Below, piece by piece: positions 23,044 to 32,800 of a stretch of 64,000 bases of DNA. Numbering within the stretch: position 1 is the first letter of the stretch; each line of letters starts with the position of its first letter. The position numbers and the translations under genes are program-made. A model generated the notes under the pieces. That model did not search any database, was not told where the DNA came from, and saw only the letters and a program-made list of their open reading frames with translations. Location: NCBI GenBank assembly GCA_022059125.1, contig JAEUWY010000005.1:2232001-2296000 (forward strand), in the 5' to 3' direction. The DNA comes from Corynespora cassiicola (taxonomy: Eukaryota > Ascomycota > Dothideomycetes > Pleosporales > Corynesporascaceae).

Positions 23044-24784
23044 ATGCCGAAAATTCTCAACAGGCCATATTCTCTAGATCTTCAGTTTCGTGGCTTCATA
23101 GAAGGTCTCGCACACGTAGACAGCCAGAGCTCCGACAAGCCTCTTTGCTACTATTTCGGAGGAATCCCATATGCACTACCACCAGTAGGGCCTTTTCGGT
23201 TTCAAAAGCCACGTCCGCTACCCCCATGCTACAGGTATGGGACACGCGCGAATCCAGGGCGTTATGTGGGCGGCAGCGGTCTCTGTCCGCAACCAAACAA
23301 GGACGGAAAGTTGAATGCAGATGAATGGGATGAAGATTGCCTGCAGCTGAACATCTGGGTGCCTGCAGGCGATGCGCCTGGTGAAGGTACGAATATTCTG
23401 GCCGAGATCTGATTGTTGCGCAACACTGACCAGACTACCAATTAAAAGGCTGGCCTGTCCTATTCTACATCCGTAAGACCCCCTTTCTCATGATGTACAT
23501 GTCTTTACCTATAACTGACCATCAATACCAGATGGTGGTTTCTTACAGGTTGGCTCCCCAAATAGCATCAACCCCATCGCGCTGTTGAGCGAGACACCCT
23601 TGAATTCAATCATCGTCATACCCGGCTACCGCCTCAATATACTTGGCTTCCTCTCTGCCACTGAACTACTCCCCTCCCAAGATTTCACGCCCAACGCAGG
23701 CTTCTGGGACCAGCGACTGGCGCTGGAATGGACCTGGCAGAATGCATCCTACTTTGGAGGCAACGCATCGAACATCACCATCCAAGGCTACTCGGCAGGC
23801 GCGCACTCGGTTTTCCATCAACTGCGATACGATCTCAGCGTCCCCGACTCCAAAGGCATCATCAAACGAGCCATGATGCTCTCAAACGGTCCTGGAGTGC
23901 AGCCCAAATCCGTGGCAGAATCGCAAGAGCAGTTCGAACAAGTGCTATCCGCCCTGCAAATCCCCTCTTCACTCTCTCCTGCCGACAAGCTCGCTCGCCT
24001 CCGTTCCCTACCCGCAAAATCGCTCCTCGAAGCCGCCAGGAAGATACCGCTGCACCAATTTCGCGGCGTGACAGACGACTCCTTCATCGCATCGCACATT
24101 GTCTCCGAGCTCGACTCGGGGCTTTTCGCCGCCCGTCTCAAGCGTCGCAACATCTCGCTCATCATCGGTGAATGCGAGGCAGAGCATCACATGTACGGCG
24201 TGTATATCCCACCGTCTTCCATGACCATCGCCGCGCTCTCGGCTCGCCTCAAGGCTGATTACCCTTCCGCTGTTGTGGACGCTCTGATGCGCCAATACTT
24301 CCCCAACGGCAGGTTTCCGAAAGACAGATTCAAGAACTGGTCCGATGCGTTCGGCAGGATCTATGCGGATCTGCAGGTCTATGCACTGGAGCGCGGCATG
24401 GTGTCTGCCCTTGTCAAGCACGGTGCCGGGCATTTGGTGCATCGGTATCGCATCGAATGGCGCGCAGGGTGTTGCGATGCGTGGGTAAGACCTAAATGGG
24501 GAGTTACTCATACGACTGATATGGCGATTTGGTTTTGGGGGAATGGCTTCCGTCTGAGCGAGGGTGAGAAGGATGTCTTGAGGCGGGCGTTCATTGAGCC
24601 GCTTGCATCATTTGTGCAGGGGACAAGTATGGACTGGAAGGCCAAGGGCCTGCAGCTGAGGACGTTGAAGCAAGATGGCAGCGTTGTGGTAGAGGAGGAT
24701 TCCAGGTTGGAGGATGGCTTGAGAGTCTGGGAGGTGCTGGGCCAAGTGGACGGACGGGGACGTGTGCGCGAATCGAAGCTATAA
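23044..24784 (+). CDS. Type-B carboxylesterase/lipase family protein
   Basis: 539 aa alpha/beta hydrolase. Exons: 23044-23386, 23449-23472 (only 24 bp) and 23532-24784, both introns phase 1. The micro-exon supplies WPVLFYI and the second junction restores the oxyanion-hole motif HGGF. The N-terminal part has YFGGIPYALPPVGPFRF and EDCLQLNIWVP, both family hallmarks. The nucleophile is the Ser of GYSAGAHSV (after ASNITIQ). The acid is probably the Glu in IIGECEAEHHMYG, and the His is probably in THTTDMAIWFWGNG. No signal peptide is visible, so a cytosolic enzyme is likely, unlike the secreted lipases of this family. Substrate unknown. Confidence 0.88.
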
Positions 24785-24994
24785 TGCACAGTGAGTGTAT
24801 CATTGCGCAAATGATTCTACGAACCCAATATTGACTTTGCGTGTCTTCCTTGAAGAAGCACGGATATATCCACCGAGAAGCAGCTTCTCTGGTTTCAAGT
24901 GACTGGCCGTGCTCAGCCAGCCACCTGCATCTCACTCATCGCATGGACCGTGGATAAGCCGTGCTATCACCTCCCTCCCTCCAGCCCACCCACT

Positions 24995-25540
24995 TCACCC
25001 ATCCCACGGAAAACCACCTCTTTCAACTTCCCACTCCCACACCACCCATCGATCCACATCGCGATAAGCCGCCTTCATTTCCCTCTCCCCTTCACCCTCT
25101 TCCCTCCAAGCGGGCCACTCCACCCCCTCCCTCGCCCCGCCGAACCCCGACCCATAAGCCTCCACCATCTGCCACAGCGAGCGCATGCGCTCAATATACC
25201 AGCCCGTCCCGTCGTATCTCCAGTCTTTGCTCTTGTGCTCGCAGAAGAAGGTGTTGAGCCGCTTGCCGAGGCAGTAGCCTCGGTAGTAGCTATATATGTG
25301 AGAGTTGCGTTTGCAGTAATTCCCTGCGTAGGCCTCGCGCGCCTGGCGGGCGAGCTGAAATAAGAGGGTTTCGAAAGTGGCATAGTCGAAACCTTTGCCT
25401 TTTGTAGGGGCGAGCGAGGGGGTTTTGGGTTCTGGTGCGGGTGCGGGCGCGTTGGGTGCTCTGCAAGGCATTATTGCGAAAAAGTCGATATGCGCGAGGA
25501 AGGCGCGGTCTTCTTTTCGAGTTATTTCCACGGGAATCAT
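24995..25540 (-). CDS. Hypothetical protein, 181 aa
   Basis: Intronless minus-strand frame. It is open up to 25654, but the first ATG is at 25540 (MIPVEITRKED). A Pro/Ala-rich linker (APNAPAPAPEPKTPS) precedes a region rich in aromatic residues: FETLLFQLARQAREAYAGNYC, HIYSYYRGYCLGKRLN, KDWRYDGTGWYIERMRSLW. The composition and helical periodicity look like a real protein. I do not recognise the family. No signal peptide or membrane segment. A second Met (MPCRAPN) could be the real start. Confidence 0.55.
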   Translation of the reverse strand: MIPVEITRKEDRAFLAHIDFFAIMPCRAPNAPAPAPEPKTPSLAPTKGKGFDYATFETLLFQLARQAREAYAGNYCKRNSHIYSYYRGYCLGKRLNTFFCEHKSKDWRYDGTGWYIERMRSLWQMVEAYGSGFGGAREGVEWPAWREEGEGEREMKAAYRDVDRWVVWEWEVERGGFPWDG

Positions 25541-25876
25541 GGCCAAGTTGTTTTGGGTGCTGCCTTGGGGACTGTTGGCGCCTACGGGTCTGTATGTCTT
25601 GTGCGTGGACTGGCGAGAGGCAAGTTTTGGGTGGTGAGCAGGAGTAGTGGCCAACTAAATTTTGATTCTAGGCTACTTAAAGCGAGAGAATATATGGAAA
25701 AAAGGATACGCACTAAGAGAAAGCCGGGATACTAGGATTCAACAAGAAGAGATGATAGGAAACGAGAGACAACGGTCGGGACCAGGCATAATTCATCCAT
25801 GGTAGATTCCGCCATTGAAAGGCAGCCGTATTTTTGCTTCAAAGTATCCCCTACCATTCGATGGGGTCGAGAGGGT
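25541..25876. other. Short intergenic gap
   Basis: No gene recognised between the 181-aa gene and the end of the carbonic-anhydrase-like gene. Confidence 0.45.
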
Positions 25877-26633
25877 CTAGCTGAAGAAGGGACAAAAGTC
25901 GTCCAAAGCGTTCAAGACTTCTTGCCTGGCCGCATCTTGTTGGGCTGTGCCCAAAGGACTGATAGTTGATTAGTACCCATGTTTAAAAGTGGTTGAACTA
26001 GCGCAGAGGAAGAGCGATTACACAAAATTCAAAATACGCTGACAACTTTTACAATACCTCTTGCGATAGACGAGGTAGCAACATGGACGGGAGTCACAGT
26101 GGGGAGGACGAGGGCGGAGAGAATGGGGAAAACCAAACGGCTATTACCTTACTTCCTGCAACTGACAGGTCGAGAGGTCCAGTTTGAAGCCAATGATGGG
26201 AATCCCCTTGCGAATATCAGGCGAGGTCTTCAACTCTTGTGTATCCACGCGGATATTCGCATCGACGTCGCCAGTCACGTGCTGACATGCTTTGCAAAAT
26301 GTCAATCCGTGTTGTGGTTTGTCGTTTGTCTACACGCGCTCTCGGATGGAGGATTAACAAGCGCCAGCGGGGTTTTCTACTCACCTGTATGCTGTACCAA
26401 AACGATCATGCCGATAGGATCGGCCGAATCGTATGCCTTTAGACGAGGAATGGCATCTTTGGTCCGGCCTCCTGTGGTTTTGATGACTGATGTTCGAGAA
26501 GTGCTATCGAAGTTGAAGTATTTGGGGAGATTGAGACGTTGGTCATCTTCGGAACATGAAACTGCACGGCTATCAAATTTTATGAGAAAGAAGATATGAG
26601 TGATGAGTTACCGATGAGGAGAGTTCCGGGCAT
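25877..26633 (-). CDS. Beta-carbonic-anhydrase-like small protein, four exons
   Basis: 140 aa assembled by eye from exons 26633-26612, 26561-26385, 26289-26148 and 25958-25877. All junctions keep phase. Introns are 50, 95 and 189 bp; the last has GTAATA, an ACTAATC branch site and ATCAG. The spliced product begins MPGTLLIVSCSEDDQRL and contains IKTTGGRTKDAIPRL, DPIGMIVLVQHTACQ, GDVDANIRVDTQ, GIPIIGFKLDL and a short helical tail. This matches the beta-CA layout of a zinc Cys, a GGR segment and an HxxC zinc pair. The usual CxDxR dyad is CSEDD here and HTDCG is HTACQ, so catalysis is doubtful. The HxxC junction uses a CAAAG acceptor and is the weakest splice. A damaged beta-CA gene is the alternative. 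Confidence 0.6.
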
Positions 26634-27682
26634 TATGTCGGTGTGGAATAGCACAAAGCGAATAATGTGAATTGCAAAGAGTCGAGACTGAGTCGGTAGA
26701 GTTTGAACTTGAGCAGAGATGACTTCTTATTTCACCTCTTATACAAGTGATTCCCCTGTGCAAGCAGTTTATGAGGAGTCAGCTCTGCTTCGTGCTTCAC
26801 GTTTTATCACTTGAGATCGGCGATACGGGCGGAACGACGCCCCAGTGAATTTATGTTTCCTCATTACGCCCAGCCTCTGCGGTTTCACTAAACACAGTCT
26901 TGGGTCTGTATGAAAATCATCAATCGGTGGCCCGTTCGTTCCGCGGCTTTCTTCGGTTTCGTTCCTCATTCAGCGGTTGCCGCCTGCGCCACGGCATCTT
27001 CAGGAATAGAAGAAGCTGGCTGGGCAGGTGATGATTGAGCAAGTTTAGTGATCCAGCGAATAAAGAATGTATACCGCGGCTTCCATTATCGGCCCACATG
27101 CCATGCAGGGGAGCGGCCGGTGCATAGGGGCGTGGGTATGCGAAGCTTGTTTTGGACAGCAGCAGGGTGTCTGGTAGCATGCGGGACGATGATGGTAACC
27201 TGAAATCCCATGGAAATCCTTGACGGGCCCGCGTGGCTATTGATCCGTAGTCAAATTTTTTGCATCCCATGCTCGCCGACGGCCTGGTTTGCATTGTTAC
27301 CAGTACCTTGGGCCCGGTGTGATATTGTGAGATCGTGAGATCTTGCCCGATCGCAAGGGCGATTTTCCTATGCGCAGCGGATCGAACGAATAGACGCTGT
27401 CCAAATCAGCCTCCACACGTTGCGCAGACGGGACGCAAATAAGTTGTTCCTAAGCCAGCCTTCTCTGTTGTTCTTCACTCTTCTACGGACAGATACGGAA
27501 ACGAAAGGTGACGCAAAGCTGACTCAAACTTGAGCACCTCGAGAGCTACATGTACTTGCTTTTTGTCTCTTAGCAACGCCAAGCAAGTAAATCAATTCTA
27601 CTCTCAAGAGTGAAACCGTGCTTTGGATGAAGAGGTTGCAGGCGAATTCTCACAGAGTGCCGTGGCACACTCAGGGCACCGT
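26634..27682. other. Intergenic
   Basis: A TATAAGAG-like element lies about 105 bp upstream of the carbonic-anhydrase-like ATG (minus strand, near 26740). A minus-strand open frame at 26920-27294 has no recognisable motif and was not called. Confidence 0.4.
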
Positions 27683-28091
27683 CTACTCAGGGATGGATAT
27701 GCCGAAGCATCTCACCTGCGTCGCCGGCGCCATGCCGTTTGGGTCGAAGGAACCAAAGGCTACAATAGGCATAGCATACTGGGCGGGGGCCACGAGTCGT
27801 CCCTTAGTTTTCCGGACACGGTGTGACGTACATGCACAACAGATGTTCTTTTTGTTATCGGAAGGCTAGCTACATCCCACGTACCCTTCTAACGTCAAGG
27901 TCGCCGAGCTTCCAGGAATGTTTCCATTGGCAGGTGATCACACTGCGCCATTCCGTGATCGATCCTTCTTCATTGGCGACTCTTGTATATTGCATGTCTT
28001 GGACACCGAGTAGCTGCTGTGAGGCGCAATTCGGCGTATCGGAGGCCGAGGAAAAGTAATGCAAATAGTCGGCAAGAATCTGCAAAGGCAT
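27683..28091 (-). CDS. Candidate two-exon gene, unknown product (possibly partial)
   Basis: Exon 28091-27885 encodes 69 residues beginning MPLQILADYLHYF and ending WKLGDLDVRR. A clean GTACGT...CTAAG intron (82 bp, phase 0) joins it to exon 27802-27716, encoding GRLVAPAQYAMPIVAFGSF. After that either a stop at 27683 is reached by read-through or a further intron (GTGAGA donor at 27715) leads to an exon I could not place. A TTTGCAG acceptor inside the first codons and an upstream frame (28368, MADSGMGESHFGNSEYS) suggest the gene could extend 5'. Composition and phase agreement support coding. The family is not recognised. Confidence 0.35.
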
Positions 28092-28831
28092 CTATCAATA
28101 TGAGGTAAGAGGCCGAAGGCGGTTCGTGTCAGGAATGAGAGCAAACTTTTGGCAGCACCGATAATGACTTGATTGAAAACAGGTTTATCTTGTCACAGGC
28201 ATCGAGCATCTCCGGACGGGTTGGTGCTAATGAGTGCCATCTCAGACATTCAACCCAGGTCAAACCGCCGTGCGCTCGAGAACAGAAGCCGTTTACATGG
28301 AATGAATGATGGGGCTGTGAATATTCTGAATTGCCAAAATGGGATTCGCCCATACCGGAATCGGCCATGTGGATGGAGATGCCAGTGCCAAATGCTGCAT
28401 ACCATATCTATTGCTGCAATGAGGAGATGCCGCCGGTACAATAAAGCAATTGAGTGCCCTGTAATGACCATTTCTTCCAGAATGATCAAAATTCTGATGT
28501 TGACTGTGCGCCGAAGCACACCAGTGGCCGTATCCGAATACTCCAATGCTATGCAGTAAGAACCAAACAAAGAGGAAACGATCGTGGGCTCAATACACTA
28601 CAATGTCACGCGTGAAAAATCATCAAGAAAAAACGTTGGTCAGGACATGGATCGACCAACACAGGGATATGGGAATCATAGATCAAGGACAAGAAGATCG
28701 AGGCATCGATGGAATGAAAAGGTCGCATGCCAGACAGAACCATGATGCTTGTACTCAAGGCATACGTGACAGACATGCAGCAATATTTTCAGCCTGCAGT
28801 CGCATGTCTGACCCTTCACCAAATCTCAAGC
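28092..28831. other. Intergenic or unrecognised upstream exons
   Basis: It contains the minus-strand frame at 28368-28129 noted with the previous candidate. Otherwise nothing I can support. Confidence 0.35.
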
Positions 28832-29599
28832 CTAAGTGTTTGGACGAGGCGGGGTGTGGGCGGACCCCAGTCGCGTGAGGGAACTCCCCATGTCGTGATA
28901 TTCGGGAGGGTGGGGCAACTGTAAATCACCCCTGGATATGGACGTCATTGGTACTGCGAGGTTACTTGCTGGACCTTGCGTGGTGGATGCGACTGTAACC
29001 CCCGTGCTCGGTTGGTAAGGTGGAGGAGCCTCGCCATTCTCGTCTAGGCCTTCTTCTCGCCTCATGATGGTTGGGGGCTGATTATGCCTCCAGGTTCCAT
29101 GAAACCATCTCCGGGTGTTCACCCAGCCGTCAAGATCTCTCTCCAGTGCAGTCTGGCCGTTCATGCGCATCTGCTCCTTGCGCAGCCTTCTCCGGCGATG
29201 AAGCCACCACAAGGCACCAGCGATCAGCAGGCCGAAAATAGCAAGGAAGAGGAAGTAATAGTTGAAGGCACTTTCGCTGTGTGTTTTCTCCTGCCCGTGT
29301 TTCTCGCTAGCGTCTGGAAAGAGTTGCGGAGGGATCGGTTCGGGGTCAGCGGTTGACGTCGGCACGGATGAGGTCGTGGTATTCGAGGTGGAGAAGGTAG
29401 GGGATTGTGTTATGGAGGGTGTTCGAGTGGTTCGAGTAGTCCGAGTAGCTGAAATTGTTTGGGTAATCAAGGTCGTTGTGCTCCCTACCAGACTGGAGCC
29501 ACTTGGGAAGGTAGACGATGCTTGGACGGAGCTCTGGGCGTGCAATGAGGTGACGAGTAAAGCGACGAGGAAAAACAGCGGCGACTGCGATTTGGCCAT
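28832..29599 (-). CDS. Type I single-pass membrane protein with Ser/Thr-rich ectodomain and PPxY tail
   Basis: 255 aa, intronless. The frame is open to 29686, but ATG 29599 gives a proper signal peptide (MAKSQSPLFFLVALLVTSLHAQ), so it is chosen. The ectodomain (about 22-110) is almost entirely Ser/Thr/Pro, likely O-mannosylated. A membrane segment (FNYYFLFLAIFGLLIAGALWWL, about 112-133) is followed by HRRRRLRK as stop-transfer. The cytosolic tail contains APPPYQPS (PPPY at 192-195), a WW-domain ligand of the type used for Rsp5/Nedd4 ubiquitin ligases or their adaptors. The shape resembles fungal wall-stress or mating sensors, but no family domain is seen. Function unknown. Confidence 0.75.
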   Translation of the reverse strand: MAKSQSPLFFLVALLVTSLHAQSSVQASSTFPSGSSLVGSTTTLITQTISATRTTRTTRTPSITQSPTFSTSNTTTSSVPTSTADPEPIPPQLFPDASEKHGQEKTHSESAFNYYFLFLAIFGLLIAGALWWLHRRRRLRKEQMRMNGQTALERDLDGWVNTRRWFHGTWRHNQPPTIMRREEGLDENGEAPPPYQPSTGVTVASTTQGPASNLAVPMTSISRGDLQLPHPPEYHDMGSSLTRLGSAHTPPRPNT

Positions 29600-30132
29600 T
29601 CGACAGGTATATGAACGGGGTTGTGCGAACAATCCATGATGCATCTTCTCAGGCAATAGATGCCTCCGAGGCGCCTGTTGCACCAAGTACCGACAGACAG
29701 AGACAGCTCAGGACTGGCGGGGCAAGATGGGAAAAGACATGGAATGAAGGGGGCATTGGAGAGCAATTCAGGCCGTTCCAGGCACGAATCAAGAGAGCAT
29801 GGGGACGCGCGACGGTCCCGGATAGAGTTTGGCAGGCGGGTAGAGGAAGGTTTGAAGGTGCGCGGTGGCGATGATGCTTCTATGGATGGGCGGAAGTTGC
29901 GGACGCCTTGGCCCGGAAGGGGAAAGGGCAGCCTGCGCGGACCCTGATCGCCAAATGACACAATTTCTTGGACTTGGGCTGAGTACCTGAACGGACAACC
30001 GACTCCAACTACGCTACATAACTAACCTTCAGCCGTATCCGCATCTTCATCCGCTCTCTACCCCGCTCCATTTGCCTCGCTTTCCGTGTCCGCTGCCAGA
30101 ACACCCGCCGCGTCTTCACGACACCCGCCGCC
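29600..30132. other. Divergent promoter region
   Basis: Between the membrane-protein gene and TFB5. Open frames here have no recognisable motifs. Confidence 0.5.
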
Positions 30133-30452
30133 ATGGTCAAGGGAGTTAGAGGTACGTCTCCTCCCAGCCTTGCCCGCGCGTCCTGCTAACAAAGCTGCCC
30201 AGGCGTTCTCGTCAAGTGCGACGCGTCCATCAAGGCCATGCTGGTTGATATCGACAGCACCTTCCACAACGAGTTCATCATCGAGGAGCTGGATGAGGGC
30301 ACCATCTTGGTCAAGGAGACGAAGATCGCCGAGCTCAGACATCGCCTTCAGGCTGTAGGCAGCCTATTAACCAGCACCCTTACACTGTCACTAATGCGTT
30401 ACAGATGATGAAGGACCGCCTGAAGGAACCAGAAAGCTCAGACTCGGAATAG
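30133..30452 (+). CDS. TFB5: TFIIH subunit Tfb5
   Basis: 72 aa, the same length as yeast Tfb5. This small subunit binds Tfb2/p52 and stabilises TFIIH, serving in nucleotide excision repair and transcription initiation in the nucleus. Exons: 30133-30151, 30203-30354 and 30405-30452. The second intron carries CACTAATG as branch site and TTACAG as acceptor; its donor is the weaker GTAGGC. The product starts MVKGVRGVLVKCDASIKAML and continues DSTFHNEFIIEELDEGTILV, the canonical Tfb5 core. It ends with an acidic SSDSE tail. The gene is too short and split for simple frame scanning. Convergent with the GFA-fold gene, 72 bp apart. Confidence 0.92.
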
Positions 30453-30524
30453 AATCGGCACACGTGCGCCTTTTATTGCTACTACATCATCTGGTCGCTT
30501 GTCCTCCGCCTCCTCTCCAGATTC

Positions 30525-31084
30525 CTACGACATAGCCTGAGCCTGGGCAGCGCCCTCAATAGGAGCGACCCACGATGGACGGCACGGCACAAAGAGTTCA
30601 GCGACAGGCTTGGCATTATCCAAGGCATCGTCGGCGTCGAGTGTTCCGACCTGTTCCCGTTAGACGACCTGGTGCATTGCTCCCTGGACAGCTCATACCT
30701 TGAGGACAACGAGACCGGGAAACGTCTTGCCTTCGCGCCACATGGTGGAGCCGCAGTCACCGCTACGATATGATAAGAACCTATCGGACAGACAATATAC
30801 GGGGATGACTCACCAGAAGTAGCTGGTGATTTCGTTTCCGCTGTCAGACTTGACCGCGAATGGCTTGGCCTCTCCCTTGACCCTCTTGAACGCCGACTCG
30901 GGATAGATGGCGTTGGTGCTGTAGGCGCTCCCGCTAATTTTGCGACAATCGCGGCAGTGGCAAAGGGCCTTTGTGGGCGGTCAGCTTCAGTCACTACCAA
31001 ACGCCAGTGTCGTACCTTCTTGACGGGTTCTCCTTCGACTGAGTAGCGGACGTTGCCGCAGAAGCAACCACCTTCTTGAGCCAT
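30525..31084 (-). CDS. GFA/CENP-V-fold zinc protein
   Basis: 137 aa from exons 31084-31016, 30968-30814, 30762-30699 and 30650-30525 (introns 47, 51 and 48 bp). The zinc-binding pattern of the glutathione-dependent formaldehyde-activating (GFA) family is clear: GGCFCGNVRYSVEGE at the start, ALCHCRDCRKISGSAYS, then YFCGDCGSTMWREG across the third junction. The last exon ends at AQAMS. Members are small cytosolic proteins. The name comes from bacterial Gfa, but most fungal members have no proven activity, so a formaldehyde role should not be assumed. All splice phases agree, which strongly supports the model. Confidence 0.9.
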
Positions 31085-31861
31085 TGTGGGGATAAGATTG
31101 TATGGGGGTTGGTGTCTAGATGGAGTGGGGGCTCGATTGGAATGGGCTGGGTGGGATTGAACCGTCTCGTCGAACTGCTGAGGCACGAATTTATACTTCT
31201 ATTACCCCGCCCAGGGCGATCACGGGCGGCGGACGGACGTCGTATGCATCTGGCTTCCCCTCCATCCCTCTAGCGCCTAGGCCCACCACGTCCGACAATC
31301 TCAGTCTGAAAGTGCCCCTCCGTCCCTCGGAAAACGACGTGGCGGCGGGCATCAGGCCTACCGCCGCAGAGCTCAACCGCCGAGACGGCCGTATCAGTAT
31401 TCGTTCTAGGCAGATTCGGTATCTCGGTAACTGTGTGGAGACAATGCTGCTGTAATGCTTAGTGGAGTAATGAAAGGTGTCCAATGGGCGCCGAGGTTCA
31501 ATTCCAAATCATGCTGTCTGATTCCACGCTCGAGCTGAATGTGCTTGCCGTCATCTCGGGGGTTAGCCTCCAGTCGGGAGCCACTGTTGCTATTATCCGA
31601 AATTCCAGATACCAGCCCAGACAGCCCATCACAAAGGACATGTGGTGACGTAGAACCTTGGAAGTGGAGCATAGCGGGGGTTTCCCAATGGGGTGTAGGC
31701 CGAGCATAGGCGCTGCACGTGAGAGCGAGACACCCCCGCGTTCGCACTAAAGTTTGCTTTCCTTGTGTGTCGGTCAGACACGCATTGACCCGCACGCGTT
31801 GCCATGTCCTACTGGCCGTGCATCTCTTCTCCCGGCAGCTTCTGCTCGATCCGCCCATGAC
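31085..31861. other. Divergent intergenic region
   Basis: Upstream of the GFA-fold gene (minus strand) and of the Cys/basic protein gene (plus strand). No gene recognised. GGTTCAATTCC at about 31494 resembles a tRNA B-box but no tRNA fold was found. Confidence 0.45.
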
Positions 31862-32420
31862 ATGGCCACCAGCACGCCCTCGGTATGGGCGCAGATGAAC
31901 TATGTGCCGCCCCGCGGCCAGTGCAATTTCAAACCCTCGGTGCTTTCTCAAAAGTGCCCATGTTTACGCTTTATGCTGCATCCTCTCAAGGTACCCATCT
32001 GGATTCCTGTGCTTGTTGTATACCCGGGCTCCGCTGACGTCTCTACAGAGTACCTCTTCGTTCGAATGCGATGGGTGCAACCACCATGCTTCCTTCCACT
32101 CGATGGAAAACAAGTCCGACGAGGAAATTCGCAAGCGTTGGGAACAGGAGACCAAAGAGCGCGAGGACAGAGACATTGCGCGACCCAGAAAAAGGATACG
32201 GGAGATTGAATACGCGGCCGACGCTAGCGGCACTGCAGCGTTGAACAGCCTCCGACTGATCGAGCTTGGGGGGGGGAATTCCGGCGAGGGCGAGGCTGGA
32301 GCCGCCGTCAGAGGACGAGGAAAAGGAAAGAAAAGAGGTCCTCAAGGCGCAAGGGCTAGGAGCAAGAAAAGCAGGGAAGCTGCAGGTGATGGCGATGACG
32401 ACTTCATTGAGCTAGATTGA
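31862..32420 (+). CDS. Small Cys-containing basic protein, unknown function
   Basis: 166 aa from exons 31862-31990 and 32049-32420 (58-bp intron, GTACCC...CTACAG, phase 0). Splicing brings together SQKCPCLRFMLHPLK and FECDGCNHHASFHSM, giving two CxC/CxxC pairs and nearby histidines, a plausible zinc ribbon. A charged helix follows (KSDEEIRKRWEQETKEREDRD), then a Gly-rich stretch, a basic RGRGKGKKRG patch and an acidic end (GDGDDDFIELD). The arrangement suggests a nucleic-acid-associated nuclear protein, which is inference. I do not recognise a named family. The unspliced frame is also open but starts with TTG and breaks the Cys arrangement. Confidence 0.7.
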
Positions 32421-32800
32421 GCATCCAGAGGTGCGGAAGGACCTGGAGTGGAGCCATGCCTGGAGAGGGGCGTTAGAGGAGTCATACCATTTTCCACCGT
32501 TACACGAGATACCCCTAGGCTTCTTTACATTATCAATGAAAGCTTCTTCTGAAGAGTGCGCAGCAAAAGAAACGCTGATCTCGGTCTTTCTACCAACAGA
32601 GTCTGCCAGTCAGGAGTGACATGACATCAACTAGGCTCCCAAACCGTGCCAAGGCCGCCGACGAGTCCAACCTCACTTCGCATTCCGAGCTTCCTCTAGC
32701 TCCACGACAACGACAGATTATGCGCGGCTAACCACCCCCGCCAGCACCGCCCTCCGATCACCCTCGCGATACCCTCGGCTCTACAGCTGTTCATTTCACA
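32421..32800. other. Intergenic, MED1 promoter
   Basis: No gene recognised. A pyrimidine- and C-rich leader precedes the MED1 ATG. Confidence 0.45.

Noticed and set aside
31485..31515. tRNA B-box-like GGTTCAATTCC
   Set aside because: No matching A-box or cloverleaf upstream.
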